Source of the DNA: Glandiceps talaboti
Lineage: Eukaryota > Hemichordata > Enteropneusta > Spengelidae
Length of the DNA: 64,000 nucleotides
Direction of reading: 5' to 3'
NCBI RefSeq assembly: GCF_964340395.1
Contig: NC_135549.1
Location: forward strand, 4,945,501-5,009,500
Both the position numbers and the translations under genes were made by a program. The notes under the pieces were generated by a model that did not search any database, had not been told where the DNA came from, and saw only the letters and a program-made list of their open reading frames with translations. Shown here piece by piece: positions 40,043 through 52,771 of this stretch. Positions within the stretch are counted from its first letter, which is position 1. Each line of letters begins with the position of its first letter.

Positions 40043-42996
40043 GGAATTAATCCCACCGCTGCCACAAAATTTTAAAGGCATTGGTTATTTCCCCCATGGC
40101 CAACTACTACCACCACAGTATTATTTTGAGTGAAAGCACTGCATTATGAGACATAGCTCTCCTGGTAGAGAATCCCATCAATTTTGTCATCTTATTTAAG
40201 TTTTTCACGCCGACCCTAAACTTTTTTTACGTATTCGAGACAAATAGTAATAAAATAATAAATCAGCATGCATTTTATCTATTTCACCCATACAGGCTCC
40301 CTTGTCAGCTCAAAGACATGCGCTGACGTTTCAGAGCACACCATTATATACATCAAATAACAATCTATACTGGTGACGCACGTTGGTCAATTTTGAGAAA
40401 TACAACACAAATACAAATTTGTATTTTCGCCAAATATGTATTCTCTTCATTTGAGCTGTTCCCATTTTCATTTGTGCGGACACGTCACATTTACGATGTG
40501 GAAGTTGGTTTCTACTTAAAAAGAATGGACTTTACCATAAAAAACAATGGATAAACTTGTGCCAAATCCAAGCCTACAAAGAATACTAGCAAGATGAACA
40601 TGTTATCAGTCTATCCCTTGGAACAGTACTGCACACTTTCAGAAGAGAAAGGTTAAGTTTGTGACGAAACAGTCTAACAGACACTGCATACCATAATACC
40701 ACCGATTTAAAACTTTATAAAATAAGCTAAAGTCATTTACTATACTATTTAAAACATTATACAATGATTTTTTTTATAACTCGAAATCTTGAAGATATGC
40801 TGATCCCAATTCAAAGTAATGGTCTATATCGTATTTTAATGTTGTACTTGCAGTGAAATGAGACTAGGTGTAATAAAAGCTCCGAAAAGATTATAAATGT
40901 TGACAAGCGAATGGACAGCCAGTAAGTTTGATAGTTATTGCACGAACTGAACGTTGCTTCTTTGATGCATTCTCACCTATGAATTACACACCGTAAATGT
41001 CGATCACAATAGAACTTTTTATTTCTACCAAGCTACACTATTACAATGAAGTATTCGTACACACTAAGAGTCATATACGTTGACAATATGCACACTTTCA
41101 TAGTTGACCTGACTGGTGTCTGCAGCCTTGAGGTGCCCCCATGACAAACATTGATATGTCAAGGTCTTTCAACATACACAAGGCAAAGTTTCAAAAGCTG
41201 GACTGATGTTTGAGAATACAAAGGTCGGTATGCATGTTTGAATAACCCCAAATAAGTGTATTGTATATCATTTTAGCAAAGTGACCTACCAACGATATAC
41301 ATACATGTGATGCATCACGTAAGCAAATTACATTAACTACAGCTGACAGGAAAACTCAAGTTGATTGAAAGGTGAGTATGTGTACGTGTACGTGTTCGAA
41401 TCATCAGAGAAAATTGCCACGATCAAGTTGAATCGACCGGCTGCCACCCGTATCATTTTCTCTCGATGTGGAATCAAAGTTCAGCCCAGTACGTGAGTAC
41501 TCATGTACATGTGACGTGTGTATACTAAACGTCAGATTTTAGGTCATTTGAAGACACCAGACATATAAACAAAGTGGGTATAATTAAATCGAAGAGGCCT
41601 TTTTTGCCTGGACATAGACAACTGTCGTCTGGGACTGTCTAGAGGACAGTGTACATATCTCAGTTTGTCAGACAGTACACTGTGACAAATCTAGCATAGT
41701 ACTCATCTATTCTAAATTTCATGGCATTCGAATCAAACACAATGAAAATAAGCTAGAACGCACAAATTGCATGCGTTCACGTTGGTTGCTATCCCCACGT
41801 ATCATACACATTTATTCAGCTCCCCCTTACATTTCATAAATAGTGCAATTCAGAGTTGTTTCAGTTTATGAGTGTACTAGAATCTTCTTGAAGAAGTTAT
41901 TAGAGTCGGAACAAAATAGGCTAGACAGAAAAAAAACAAGAATCACGAAACACGGTACCGACATTAAAAATTTAAAACTTGAAGGTCTGTTTGAAAAGGA
42001 AGAGAACTACTTATCATAATTATTATTATTATTTAAATGTCTAAGCACCGGTGGCAACTACACTTCGCCTACCGAACAGACAGCAATTATTTACTCATCT
42101 TTGAAACGCAAATAATTAGTCATTCTCGGGAGACTTAAAGTAGCCATATGGATGAGGATAAGGTATTTCTTTGGAGTCTTGATTTATAAAACAATTTTAT
42201 CATGGCTTTCTACTTGAAAAATCAACATGAAACAACATTGACTAAGTCTGTGTATGTAACTCAATACATTGCAAAAAGAAATGTCTAAAACGTTTGTTGT
42301 TGTACGTACAATAATAAAGATTTTACACATCATTTATTCAGTTATTCAGTTACAAACAAGGACTTGGTCTATGTTGCTTCACGTTGATTTTTCAAGTAGG
42401 AAGCCATGATAAAATTGTTTTATAAATCAAAAATCAAAAAATAAATATCTTATCCTCATCCATATGGCTACTTTAAGTAATTACAGGTGAAGGAGGGCCG
42501 AGCTGACTTCGGGGCTAATTTGATCAGCTTTGGTTCGGTTATCGATTATCGCGTTCGGAAGGACAATATTTTAGAAAGTAGAATTTGTGGAGGGTCACAT
42601 TTTTACTTTTATTCAGTGTATACTTTGCATAAAATTTCGTGACCTTGGCATTCCACCGCTGCCACATCCCACCACTGCCACCGTTGTACCGTAATGTCAT
42701 AATAACATATCAGTAAAATTGCTACTGACAATAATGCAGGGAATCAATAGTTAGTTTTGAGAAGAGGAGTAGGTCTCACACACAGGAGTGAAGGGAATCA
42801 GCACTGCGTTAGGGATAATGTGGTGGAGTGGGGATCGATGTTAACGTTGACCTCGGTCAAGACAGTATTGGCAGTGCGTATCTAGGTCTGGCCATGTGGA
42901 TCTAAAACACAAAAATTCACTGTGGTGGCAGTAGCGGGAAACAATCAATGCATTTAAAATTATCAATGTGCTGGCAGCGGTGGGATCGATTGATTG
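40043..42996. repeat. Inverted pair of about 85-bp repeats, 2.8 kb apart
   Basis: 40043-40127 (ATCCCACCGCTGCCACAAAA...CAGTATTATTTTG) matches the reverse complement of 42911-42996 (ATCCCACCGCTGCCAGCACA...CAGTGAATTTTTG) at roughly 75-80 percent by eye. They may be termini of one decayed element, or two copies of a dispersed repeat. No transposase reading frame was seen between them. Confidence 0.5.
42133..42478. mobile_element. Foldback (MITE-like) element with about 115-bp arms
   Basis: The left end, ACTTAAAGTAGCCATATGGA TGAGGATAAG, is the reverse complement of the right end, CTTATCCTCATCCATATGGC TACTTTAAGT. The arms continue through AAAACAATTTTATCATGGCT and AAATCAACATGAA. The loop is about 110 bp. 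No coding capacity. Confidence 0.85.
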
Positions 42997-43286
42997 ATTT
43001 AGAGACTCATACCCCTATTGTTTCACAAATCTTAACCTATGTTTTTTATTTTTGAAATATTTGAAAGGAGGGGGGGGGGGGGTGATGTTTTACAGAAGGA
43101 AATTGAGGGGGACGACACATTTTAGAAAATGGAACCCTGGAGGGTCACAATTTGTGCAACAGATCTGGCGCGATCCCCTTCCCCGACCTCTTCTGTATTA
43201 TAGAGACTTTGCTTCCGTGCAAGGTATAAAGCATTGTCTTTCTTTATACAATTATTGCTTTCGTCTTTTACAATCAGGTGGTTGCG

Positions 43287-45347
43287 ATGGAGAGTATGCC
43301 AATGAGTGAACTATTCCAGGTACTACCTGTGTATCTGAAACGAAGCAACCAAGATGAGAGAATGTTTGCCTGGATTAAGGAGAATTTCCCTGACGTAGTG
43401 AAGAAATTATCCATGGGTAGAGAGTCCCGATGTAGGATTCTTTCAGTTGAATCAACTGGTATGTTTTCAGTCAATTTGACTTGGACTTGATGGCACAGAG
43501 TTGAATGAACAACATGTAAGCATATAGAGTAGTGATAACATCGATAATGAAAAAAAAGACAGAAATAACCGGATGACAATAGATATAACACAAAATTTAA
43601 ATTGATATAGTGCAGAGTGAAAGACGTTCAATAGTTTAAAATTCAAACGCAAAAAGATGAACAAATTTAAGCGCTCACTCTTGCTCTATTATGCTATGGG
43701 AGAATTAGCCCTAATACCTCCATGGTTTTGTCAATTTAGTTACATATATGTTTCTCATATTTCCCCCTTAAAATTTCTCATTAGGTACCAAACTGTTAGA
43801 AATGCTGAATTTACTCAATGCGCAGTTTGACAACTTCGACTGTAGAGTAATCGAACCAGTGAACAATGCTTTAGAAAATTTGAAGAAGACGATTTCTGAT
43901 CAAGCTGGTCTCCTGAATTGTACATTTGAGTGGCTACCGGAGTCTACAAAACAGTATGAGGTACAATATAGTGATTTATTTCAAATACCACATTTGCTTT
44001 ATTTTCTTTCTCACTACCTTGTACGACCATAACATGGCACAATGAATAAAATGACCGATAGTTCATCAAATAACGGTGGTGAATACGTATTGTTTGTTGT
44101 ACATAGAGTAGCGCTTAACAACCACGCCACGAGCTGTCTATCTAATTCAATTTGTTTTTATTAATCTTTGATTTTATTGGTTTTTTATAACAGTGTGAAT
44201 GTATCAAATATATCATAATTTCAAACTCATAAATCATAAGAGTTTTCAGGCAAATCAATGAAATGCTGTTCCTGGTTCTCAGACTAATTAATTATAATTC
44301 TCTCTAGGCTAGAAGAAATCAAGACAAGTTTCACCTGATTCTATTGGTAAATATGTTGTACCACGTGGAATCATTTGCCGATTCTTTAAAATACTATTAC
44401 GATGTTCTTGAAGACAATGGAATCATGCTGATTGTTATCAATTCAGGTAAGAGATTTTTTATAACGTACCCCAGCCAGGATATATAGAAGTTGTGGGCGC
44501 TCCTGTGAATCATTAGTAAATTGTAGATAAACACCCGAGTAACGAGTGAACAACGATGGCAAATCTTTCAATGTATGTACACCCTAGTGGTATCATGTAT
44601 GCAAGCTGACATTAACGTGACGTTTGTCAAAGGTGGTATTCCTGTATATCGTTTCGATATTCTTTTAGACACTCAACCAGTCACCAAGTAAGCAGTTGAT
44701 CAATCACTCTGTTATTTATTCACTTAGCCCACCGTGGATTCAATACAGGAGGGGTATTTAGGGGTACTATATCATATTACAAGACTTGGTGTTTTCTTAT
44801 ATACTAAATCTCAAAGTTCTATTTTATCATACCCCAAATGTTCCTGTGTTGACGTACAGGATTATTTTGTTACTGGTTACTGATAGGTCAGTGGCCGTGT
44901 CAATCAACTTGGGTGTATGCTAAAATTCATATCACAATTGTATTCTTATATGTTGTAAAGATAATCTTACAATCTGCAGATGTTGATGATTTTTGGTACA
45001 AACTACAAAAAGACTTCTGTCCACGGTTGAAGTTGCAAAGCTCCTTTCTGAAGGAAGCCATGAGTAGCGGTGACGTATGCCCAGTATTGGACCGTCATCA
45101 GATGAAGTATGACGTCATCAATTGTGACGCTAGACTTGACGTCACCGATTGTCTGGAAACGGGAAACAAAGATGGCGAAATGGTCCTGAATTTTTTATTT
45201 GCCGCTAAAGATTTTCAAAAATGTCCACAGGATATCAAAACAGAATTTATGGACTATTTGAGGCTTGGGGATTGTTCTTATAGAAAAGATGGTAAACATT
45301 TTGTGAAATTCAATTTTGATGTGATAATAGTTACTAAAACATTATAA
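43287..45347 (+). CDS. Histamine N-methyltransferase-like protein, 4 exons (284 aa), SAM loop degenerate
   Basis: Exons 43287-43458, 43785-43960, 44308-44446 and 44980-45347 (stop TAA) join in frame (phases 1, 0, 1). Length is close to human HNMT (292 aa). Family landmarks align in order: an N-terminal helix region (VYLKRSNQDERMFAWIKENF), the post-loop acidic residue (CRVIEPVNN), CTFEWLPESTKQYE, the core strand plus HNMT-type LYHV segment (LILLVNMLYHVESF), DNGIMLIVI, and a C-terminal strand. The usual glycine-rich SAM motif (IGGGAGE in HNMT) is replaced by SVESTGTKLL. The family methylates the imidazole of histamine using SAM in the cytosol. The substrate here is unknown, and catalytic competence is doubtful. 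It is convergent with its paralogue at 46219-48541. The ATG at 43287 follows a possible acceptor by 9 bp. Confidence 0.85.
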
Positions 45348-46218
45348 TTCATTGTCCGTGTAACTTAACGATTTATTCATATACTACAGTTCAACAAGAT
45401 CACCTTTTATCGATTCGGTTGTTTTCCCCGTTCCATTTTCACTGTGATTTTACCTTCACCATCCCTCTAATAGTCTAGACCCTTCGCTTGAGGTTGATTT
45501 CACTCACTGCAGGGACAAATGAAAGTTCTATAGGCTACATCCAGATTTGGCAAAGTTTCATGGCTTTACTTCAGAGGCGGTTTTGATCTAACATTAAGAA
45601 CATATATGTATAGATACTAGTAAATGAGCGAACCTGTTAGGACCAATCCAATCTACATTCATTAGGGCCCTTTGATATAAAATCACAGGGGAAAGCGAAC
45701 ATGAGATTGATGGGGCGCCCATCTTTGGTTTTTGAATAATACAGATATGTTATTTATCGTTAGGGGAACTGCTCGGCGTTAATGTAGGCATGCAGTTTCT
45801 TGAGTGTCTGTGGCAGTCAAAGAGTTTCTGATGAATTGAGGATATAACTAGGAGGTCAAGGTTCACAAGTATATGAAAGAATAGAGACAATACTGTATAT
45901 ATGTTCGATATTTTATTCATACAGATGATGAGAAGAAATATCAAAGTTTCTAGAAGTGCTATTCTCCGAGGTTTAGCGACTTTCATTCTCCTTTAAAGTT
46001 TGCAACATATACGATTCATACCCGTAATGTCATGTATAATGTTCTCAGGAAAGGATTTATATCTTAAATAGCTGAAAACCTACAACTGAGCTGATCTAAT
46101 AGTCTACACGCGAAATATTTACCATGATTTTGTAAATTGGCTGTGTCACGACACAAGTGCTTTGTACATAACCTACATGATACAAGCTACTGTGATAAAG
46201 TGATACATAGCTGCTATA
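45348..46218. other. Shared 3' intergenic region of the convergent HNMT-like pair
   Basis: No gene is seen. It holds a possible minus-strand AATAAA at about 45912. It is unusually short for this window, which suggests the pair arose by local inverted duplication. Confidence 0.6.
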
Positions 46219-46676
46219 TTATAATCGATCACTCTTATAGATGAGAAACATGTCAAAATCATCCTGTATAGCGAATCTGTTGTCGTTGGATATCACGTGA
46301 TTACTGTTCTTCAGGAAATCCAGTATGTTCAGCCGAATATTGCTGGTCAACTTGGATATATCGAAGTTTTCTTGCAACAGTAGAAAATCCAGCAATCTTT
46401 CACCTTTTGAAGAACCTTTGATGAAACACTCGGTTATGTCAGCATTTCCAGAGTAATGAAACACCTGGTAGTTCATACCATATTTCCGTAAGACGTTTTC
46501 TAATTGGTCACCAGTCAGGAATCCATTCATCACTCCATCACCAGTGAGGCTGTCCCCCAGTGACGTGTCATTGAGGAATGCCAACCCATTGTTTTGATCT
46601 ATTTGGGATGTATGATAAAACAGTTACTGTAATCGTCATTCTTTAAAGTTATAGTACTAAGATCGATCCATAATTG

Positions 46677-46713
<37 letters not shown>

Positions 46714-48541
46714 TACTGATTGATAAATTAAAAAAAATATAATAATATGCATAATGGCAATATTTTTAATGATTGAAATAGACCTCCCTGGTTCAACGGA
46801 ATTGACAAATTGAATTTGATATAAGATACCCAGTGTGATTCGTTAGTTAAACTTCGGGTATGTCCACTGAAGGGCTTTGCCGTGAAGAAGCTAAAAAGCT
46901 TACCAACTAGCAGTCCCAATCAAACAAAAGACAATCGTACAAAGAAAAGAAACAAAGCGAAACAAAGCAAAGAAAAACAAAGCAAAACAAAGCAAAGCAA
47001 AGCAAAGCAAAACAAAACAAAACAAAACAAAACAAAACAAAACAAAACAAAACAAAACAAAACAAAACAAAACAAAATAAAACAAAACAAAAACTAGTGC
47101 TAGCATAAATATATAATAGACGCAACTTTATATCTGGCTCGGAAAGTTTTGCAAGAATTATTTTTATAAGAGGAGGCAGATTGTATAAAGGGAAGGATAA
47201 GGATGAAATGCTACAAACCCACCTGAGTCCATTTGTACTAATAAAATACCATCAGAATGTAACTGTTTGTAACACTGTAAGATGAAATTCTCAGAGTCTT
47301 CGATGTAAGCCAACACGTGCAATAGATGGATAAGGTGGAACTTTTTGTCGCTTACTGAGTCAAATGATGCCTAGTAAATAGAGCAGATCAGATTTGTTTA
47401 ATACACTTTCCAAATGGTTATGACTGTCTATTGAATCACAGATAACCCAAAACGTTTTGTCCTAGTTCGGATAGATATTAAACACTGACACGAAAGGTAC
47501 GTCATCTGCACTCAGACCACTCAGTGTATAGAGGTCTGAAATTTGGACGAGCCTAACACCAGTCAAGAAGCACGAGATCTCATTTGGTTCTGGGTTTTCT
47601 CCCGTGTTTTCCCCCTGACTGCCTGGTAAGTTTGACGAAATTTATGTGGACGACAAACAAACTATTTAATATGATAGAGCCTAATAGATGAGCTTTATCT
47701 AAATTGACTCTGAGATTAAAAGGTGTCTCAAGTTAACCCATGTAAATGCATTTATACAAAACTGTAAGGACCTACCAGTTGGTGTCTCCAGTCAAAGTCC
47801 ACTTGTCCAGAGAACTTTTTATTAGAGACTTTGGATTGGAAATCGTTCATTCTATCAATACTTGGTTCCACTACTCGGTAACATATCTTGTCAAACGTAT
47901 CTCCAAGGCGCTGTAAAATTTCCACGTCTTTCTCGCCTGTTAAAGCAAATATGGATGAACGTCTTTTTTATGGGTTCCTTCGGCTGTACTACTATCAAAC
48001 CGTAGTTTACACCGTCCACATACGGACATCTACTATCCTAACCTAAGTACTCAAGACTATCAATGACTTGAAGGTAATCAAACTAAATAAGAGAAAGGTT
48101 GAGTCAATCGTATCCAATAAAGGTTAGGCGAGTGTCTCAACGGCCACAAATTAAAGAAGACATGTACAGCGAAAAGTTGGTGTTACTAAGGCTAGATTTG
48201 TTGTGAATTATATAAAAGTACTACATATAAAAGTCTAATTAAATAAGCGACTGTTATCATGTGTCAAATACAAACGTCATCTACTGATTCGCTGAATAAA
48301 ACATATATTGATATTATCTTTAAATAAGGATTATGAATAACTTCTAATGCAATCACTTACCTCTTCCAGAACCGATCGCCAACACTTCAAAAGTATTGGA
48401 AATACTCTGAGATGCTTTCCAGTAGTTAAGAAGTGATGGGAATTGTTGTTGAGTCCATTGGTTAGTTGAAGATATATCAGTACTGTGCTCTTCATAGAAA
48501 CCCAAGCCTTCGTCATGAACGTTCAAAATTTTACCCTCCAT
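46219..48541 (-). CDS. Histamine N-methyltransferase-like protein, 4 exons (289 aa), SAM loop intact
   Basis: Exons 48361-48541 (ATG at 48541), 47776-47936, 47223-47370 and 46219-46598 (stop TAA at 46219) join in frame with phases 1, 0, 1, the same pattern and positions as the neighbouring paralogue. Motif I is present across the first splice: VLAIGSGRGEKDVEIL. The acidic SAM-ribose residue is in RVVEPSIDRMN. LIHLLHVLAYIED matches the HNMT core helix, and DGILLVQMDS and NADITECFIKGSSKGERLLD match the C-terminal half. Human HNMT positions Glu28, Gln143 and Asn283, which contact histamine, appear not to be conserved, so the substrate is probably another small amine or is unknown. A candidate poly(A) signal (AATAAA on minus) is at about 45912-45917. 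It lies tail to tail with the plus-strand paralogue, 871 bp away. Confidence 0.87.
46678..46720. repeat. (GATT)n microsatellite
   Basis: A TGATTGATTGATT run in the last intron of the minus-strand HNMT-like gene. Confidence 0.9.
46925..47094. repeat. (AAAAC)n / (AAAGC)n microsatellite
   Basis: About 170 bp of pentanucleotide repeat in the last intron of the minus-strand HNMT-like gene. It opens long spurious Lys/Gln/Thr and Phe/Cys/Leu reading frames on both strands, which are not genes. Confidence 0.95.
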
Positions 48542-49984
48542 CTAATCAAAGTGTTTTTTTTTTAAAAAGCTACGGTTATATGGCGAGCTTATCGTGTCGT
48601 TAATTGCTCTGTATTGATATGACCAACTTACAATGCTGTTTATATGCTTGTTCCATACTGGAAGATTTGTCCAAAATTATGACCGGTAGTAATTTTGCCA
48701 AAGGGTCGAATTAATTCACTAAAGCAAATCGTGTGATTGATGCCGAGACAAAAATGAAAACTAGAAGTTACCATAAAATATTTGTAATACATGTAGATTT
48801 GCCATTTGAAGAGAATAACCTTGCAATTTCTCATTTATGTAAGAACTGTTTGTTAATTTACGACGCTCTACAAGAAATACTTATAGTTTTGAAAAAGAAC
48901 AATTCACGTGAATAATTTAATCACATGCTCATTGTATGTACAGTGTCAACATATGAGAATACTGCTATCATGATTCCATGTTATCATAAGTACCGGCTAT
49001 GGCAATTTGCCATATAATGGGTTGGCATAGCAACATTATGACTGTAATTGGGGGACTATCAAGAATCAGTAGTCGATCACAGTATCGCTGCAAATATGGT
49101 TATTTCGACAGTTTGTTCGATGGGTAATTTGTCTCATTCGTGTAACCTAGGAAAAACCCACATTACTGTCATGTTGACAAATTACAATGACGCGGACATC
49201 ATAAATGTTTCAACAACCTTACTTTTGTAAAAAAATAAAATTACAATTAATTTATTCGACCTCTAGCTGTGGGCGAAATCGACACATCTTAATCACCTAC
49301 ATTTATTGACACCAATTTCCGATGAAAACAGTGAAAGATATGATATGGGTGCATTACCTATCTCTAAAAATATCCACGTAATAAATTTACTTCAAGTTAT
49401 TTTTGTTTTCATGAAAGGAGAACAGGCAATATTATACCCACAGAACCCTAGCAATCACACTTTGTGTGATACATTGTGAGAGGTTAGGAAGTTAGCTTGT
49501 GAAATGCGGTCCCGGGCGAAGTCGAATCATCCTTGTTTGTGATTTTGGCAAACAATCTGCATGGTGCGTACAACAGAACTTGTAACAAACGCTGAAAACA
49601 TTGACTGAAACTGTAAGGTACGTTTGTGTAAACGAATAATTAAGATGATCAGCGTTTGGACATTTGGATATAATTCGCGTTTTACTGTCCGAATTGACAG
49701 AAGTGGAGATTGTAACCTTTACTTCATCGGTTACACTGGATATATTTGGCATATGTACTCGAATGTATGCATGTCACAAACTTGAAAGGGATAGTTATAT
49801 TTGCATAGCTAAGTTATAATTAACTGTCAAGTCTCTCTTGACAAGATAAACCTATGCCTATGTAATGTTTTTGTGACGTCATTTATTTAAGAAATATATT
49901 TCATGCTGAGTATAAAGATTAGGCAAAGTCTGTGAATGAATATTGGGGTTTAAAATGAACGACGAACAAAATAAATAGATCAGT

Positions 49985-50278
49985 GGATTGATAGATAGAT
50001 GGATGGATGGATGGATGAATGAATGAATGAATGGATGGATGGATGGATGGATGGAGGGATGGAGGAACGGATGGAAGAACGGAGGAAGGGAGGGATGGAA
50101 TGATGGAAGGAAGGACGGACGAACGGAAGGAAGGATGAATGGATGGATGAATGAATGAACAGAAGGTTGAATAAATAGGTAGCTATAAAACTGACTAACT
50201 AAATGAATGAATGAATAAACGAATAAACGAAAGAATATGACTAAATAAGTAAATAAATAAATAAATAAATAAATAAGC
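49985..50278. repeat. (GGAT)n / (GAAT)n / (AAAT)n degenerate tetranucleotide tract
   Basis: About 290 bp of imperfect four-base repeats. Its minus-strand translation (Pro/Ser/Phe/His) is spurious. Confidence 0.9.
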
Positions 50279-50645
50279 GGCATAGTAAAATCCTATGTCA
50301 AGTGTCATATATCTAACACCTCGTGTGGTTTAAATCATATATCTAACACCTCGTGTGTTTTAAATAATTTATGCTACAGTGTTTAATAACAAGTAGTATA
50401 AGTAGATAGGCTTAAGGCTTGTAATGACGAGCATATTGTTGCCGTATTAATTCAATTTGAAGCCGCAAGGTATGGTTGATAACTACGACACCTACATACG
50501 TACAATAATATATGTTAGGTTGTGGTCAGAATTTACGGCAGGGTGCGGGCCTGGGGAGAAATTAATTTTGGTCAATTTCATGTGGTCCATTTTAACCCTA
50601 TACATGTACATACATATATACAAACAGAAAGATATTACCTCAAAG

Positions 50646-50646
<1 letters not shown>

Positions 50647-50712
<66 letters not shown>
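50647..50712. repeat. (AC)n microsatellite
   Basis: About 66 bp of uninterrupted AC dinucleotides. Confidence 0.95.
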
Positions 50713-50713
<1 letters not shown>

Positions 50714-52614
50714 TCTTTTGGTCATCGACTACCTCATGATTAAATATATGATAGATAAATGAAGTGTATAGTGTTGAGGCGAAACCTCAAAATGTTAAAT
50801 ATAGTCCTGAAGGTAAACGATTACTTCTAAGGTTTTAAAAAGAGTCGATTTTACTCCCTACTTATGTTACCTGTCACTTTGCCTTCATCACTAAATACAA
50901 AAAAAAACATATCACAACTCCTCCCTTTTCAGCTACTAAATTCTTTGAGCCCTCCCTCTTTCAACCCCCATTTTTTCATTCAACCCCCCGTCCCATTTCA
51001 CCATGCTTATCTATCGTCGTTTTACCATGGGCTTCTTTACGACACTATCATACGCACCGCAAGATTTTCTCATTGGTGTCATTGGAAAACTGTGTTCTCG
51101 CGTGCAAAAATGACTCGGATGCTCATCATCGAAGACAAATGTCAATTGAACATTTTATTCCATTTTGTTAATTTTGTTATTTTAATACCAATTACCATGG
51201 CGACTTGTCAATCGTATACTCTGACCTACAATATCAGTCGCCCAATAAAAACAATAGTAGCAATAGTTCGATTTTATTTTATTACTGTACCAGAATAAAC
51301 AGCGAGTATATATAATTGACGTTTATCAGATCCCGACAAGGTACACTATTATAGATCAGGACCAAATTAACGAGTATATTCGTCAGTATTCTGAATTGTA
51401 TTACCGTACGATACGTAGTTTGCAAAAACAATCAGCGATGTGTTTTTTGTCAAGTCTGTAGTTCAATTTGGGTACCCATGTCTACATTTTGGTACAAATG
51501 TTCATTGTACAGTTATATCTTACGTTCGGTTGAACATTGTGGTGTTATGTATAAAATACAGAAATCAACTCGAAAAAATGCTAATGAAGAGAAACCAATA
51601 CCGCAACTTCTTAACTTTTGAATAATAATTCTTTTCAGATAACTGTACGTGGAAACTAGTACAAACAATACCCATTGTCTCTCCACTTCGATCTCGATTC
51701 TACGAGAAAACTTTATCGACAATTCTCAACCTTGAAACGCTAAATTTGGCAATTTTTTGTCAATAAAATCGAGAAGTGTTTATGTTCCAAAACTCATATT
51801 GTCAAATACTGAAACAAGCGACTGCCATAAATGTCTTTTTTGGGGGTCTTCTTTTCTATCCAACCCCTTAAGGTACTCATTAGTTTTCATTTCTGTATCA
51901 TATGCACCCCTACTTATATAACGCTAACTTGATTGGTGGAAATCCGCAACGTATTGCCCAATACGGTGATTCCTCACATATAATTTAATTAAAGATGGGG
52001 CCATTTTTTGTGCCGTGTTCGAACGTTCAGCTTGAGCTATCCAAAGCAATGAAACAATCACGATGTAGATTTCTGATTGGTCTTTAAATTGTTGAGTATA
52101 TATAATATGATAAATACTTTTTATGGGCAAATTTTGCGTTTTCGAGGAAGTGATCGAAATGGAGACCAAGGAAATAAAACTATGTATTGATAATTCTGGC
52201 TGCGTTCTATAGAAAGTCTAATGTGAAATTCTGTTTACATACTTAGGCCTAATAAAAAAATTATGTGGTTCCAATTAGGCTCAATTTTAGAATAGGTGGG
52301 GTAAGTAGATTTTTTATTTTATTAATTTTTTTTCCATGTGTGAGTGTCTAGTTCAGGTAGTTATGGTCAGTTAATATGTTTCCTGTTGTTATCCATATGG
52401 TCTCTGTATTATTGGTTTCTTCCCATCAGATGTACAGCCATTACAGATTGGAAGAAAAGTTTGTCTTCTTAAGTTATCAGTTTTCGCATCCACTATTTCT
52501 GGCAGAGACTTCACAATTTTCGCGATTTTATTATTTTTTCTCTAATATGTAAAAAAAATGAGTTTAGGGTGGGCAGTGAAAACTAGGTAGTGTAGGGTAA
52601 CCGGAACCAAACAA

Positions 52615-52620
52615 TTTATT
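52615..52620 (-). terminator. Candidate poly(A) signal AATAAA of the lectin gene
   Basis: TTTATT on the plus strand, i.e. AATAAA on minus, 152 bp downstream of the lectin stop codon. Confidence 0.5.
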
Positions 52621-52771
52621 TTAGGCCTTATTGATAATGCGGTTGCTGTAATAGCTATAAATGTTGCATAGATCAAACTACGAGTTATACAAATGTTGAA
52701 CAGAAACAATTGACAACAGTCGCAACTTATAAAAGGTAAGAGAATACAAGTAATATAGTTGCAAAATTGAA

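Larger units (their letters stand above)
39576..43286. other. Gene-free interval upstream of the first HNMT-like gene
   Basis: Contains the foldback element at 42133-42478, the inverted repeat pair noted separately, G runs at about 39887 and 43070, and a duplicated phrase: ACATTTTAGAAA..GGAACC..TGGAGGGTCACA at 43110-43150 with a weaker copy at 42560-42600. TTTTACAATCAG at 43266-43277 may be a splice acceptor, putting a 5' UTR exon of the methyltransferase gene in this interval. I could not place that exon. Confidence 0.5.
48542..52771. other. Gene-poor interval between the HNMT-like gene and the lectin gene
   Basis: Holds a (GGAT/GAAT)n repeat at 49985-50275, a TATCTAACACCTCGTGTG duplication at about 50308 and 50339, and an (AC)n run at 50647-50712. 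An 86-codon minus ORF at 49492-49752 (start MPNISSVTDEVKV) and a 144-codon plus ORF at 50864-51298 have no recognisable domain. I do not call them genes. Confidence 0.5.

Noticed and set aside
46882-47125. Lys/Gln/Thr-rich and Phe/Cys/Leu-rich ORFs
   Set aside because: Translations of an (AAAAC)n repeat inside an intron.
49492-49752. 86-codon minus ORF upstream of the HNMT-like gene
   Set aside because: ATG-started and moderately complex, but no domain, no clear splice link and no homologue I recognise.
50864-51298. 144-codon plus ORF
   Set aside because: Composition typical of AT-rich intergenic DNA, no domain, no introns or conserved motif.
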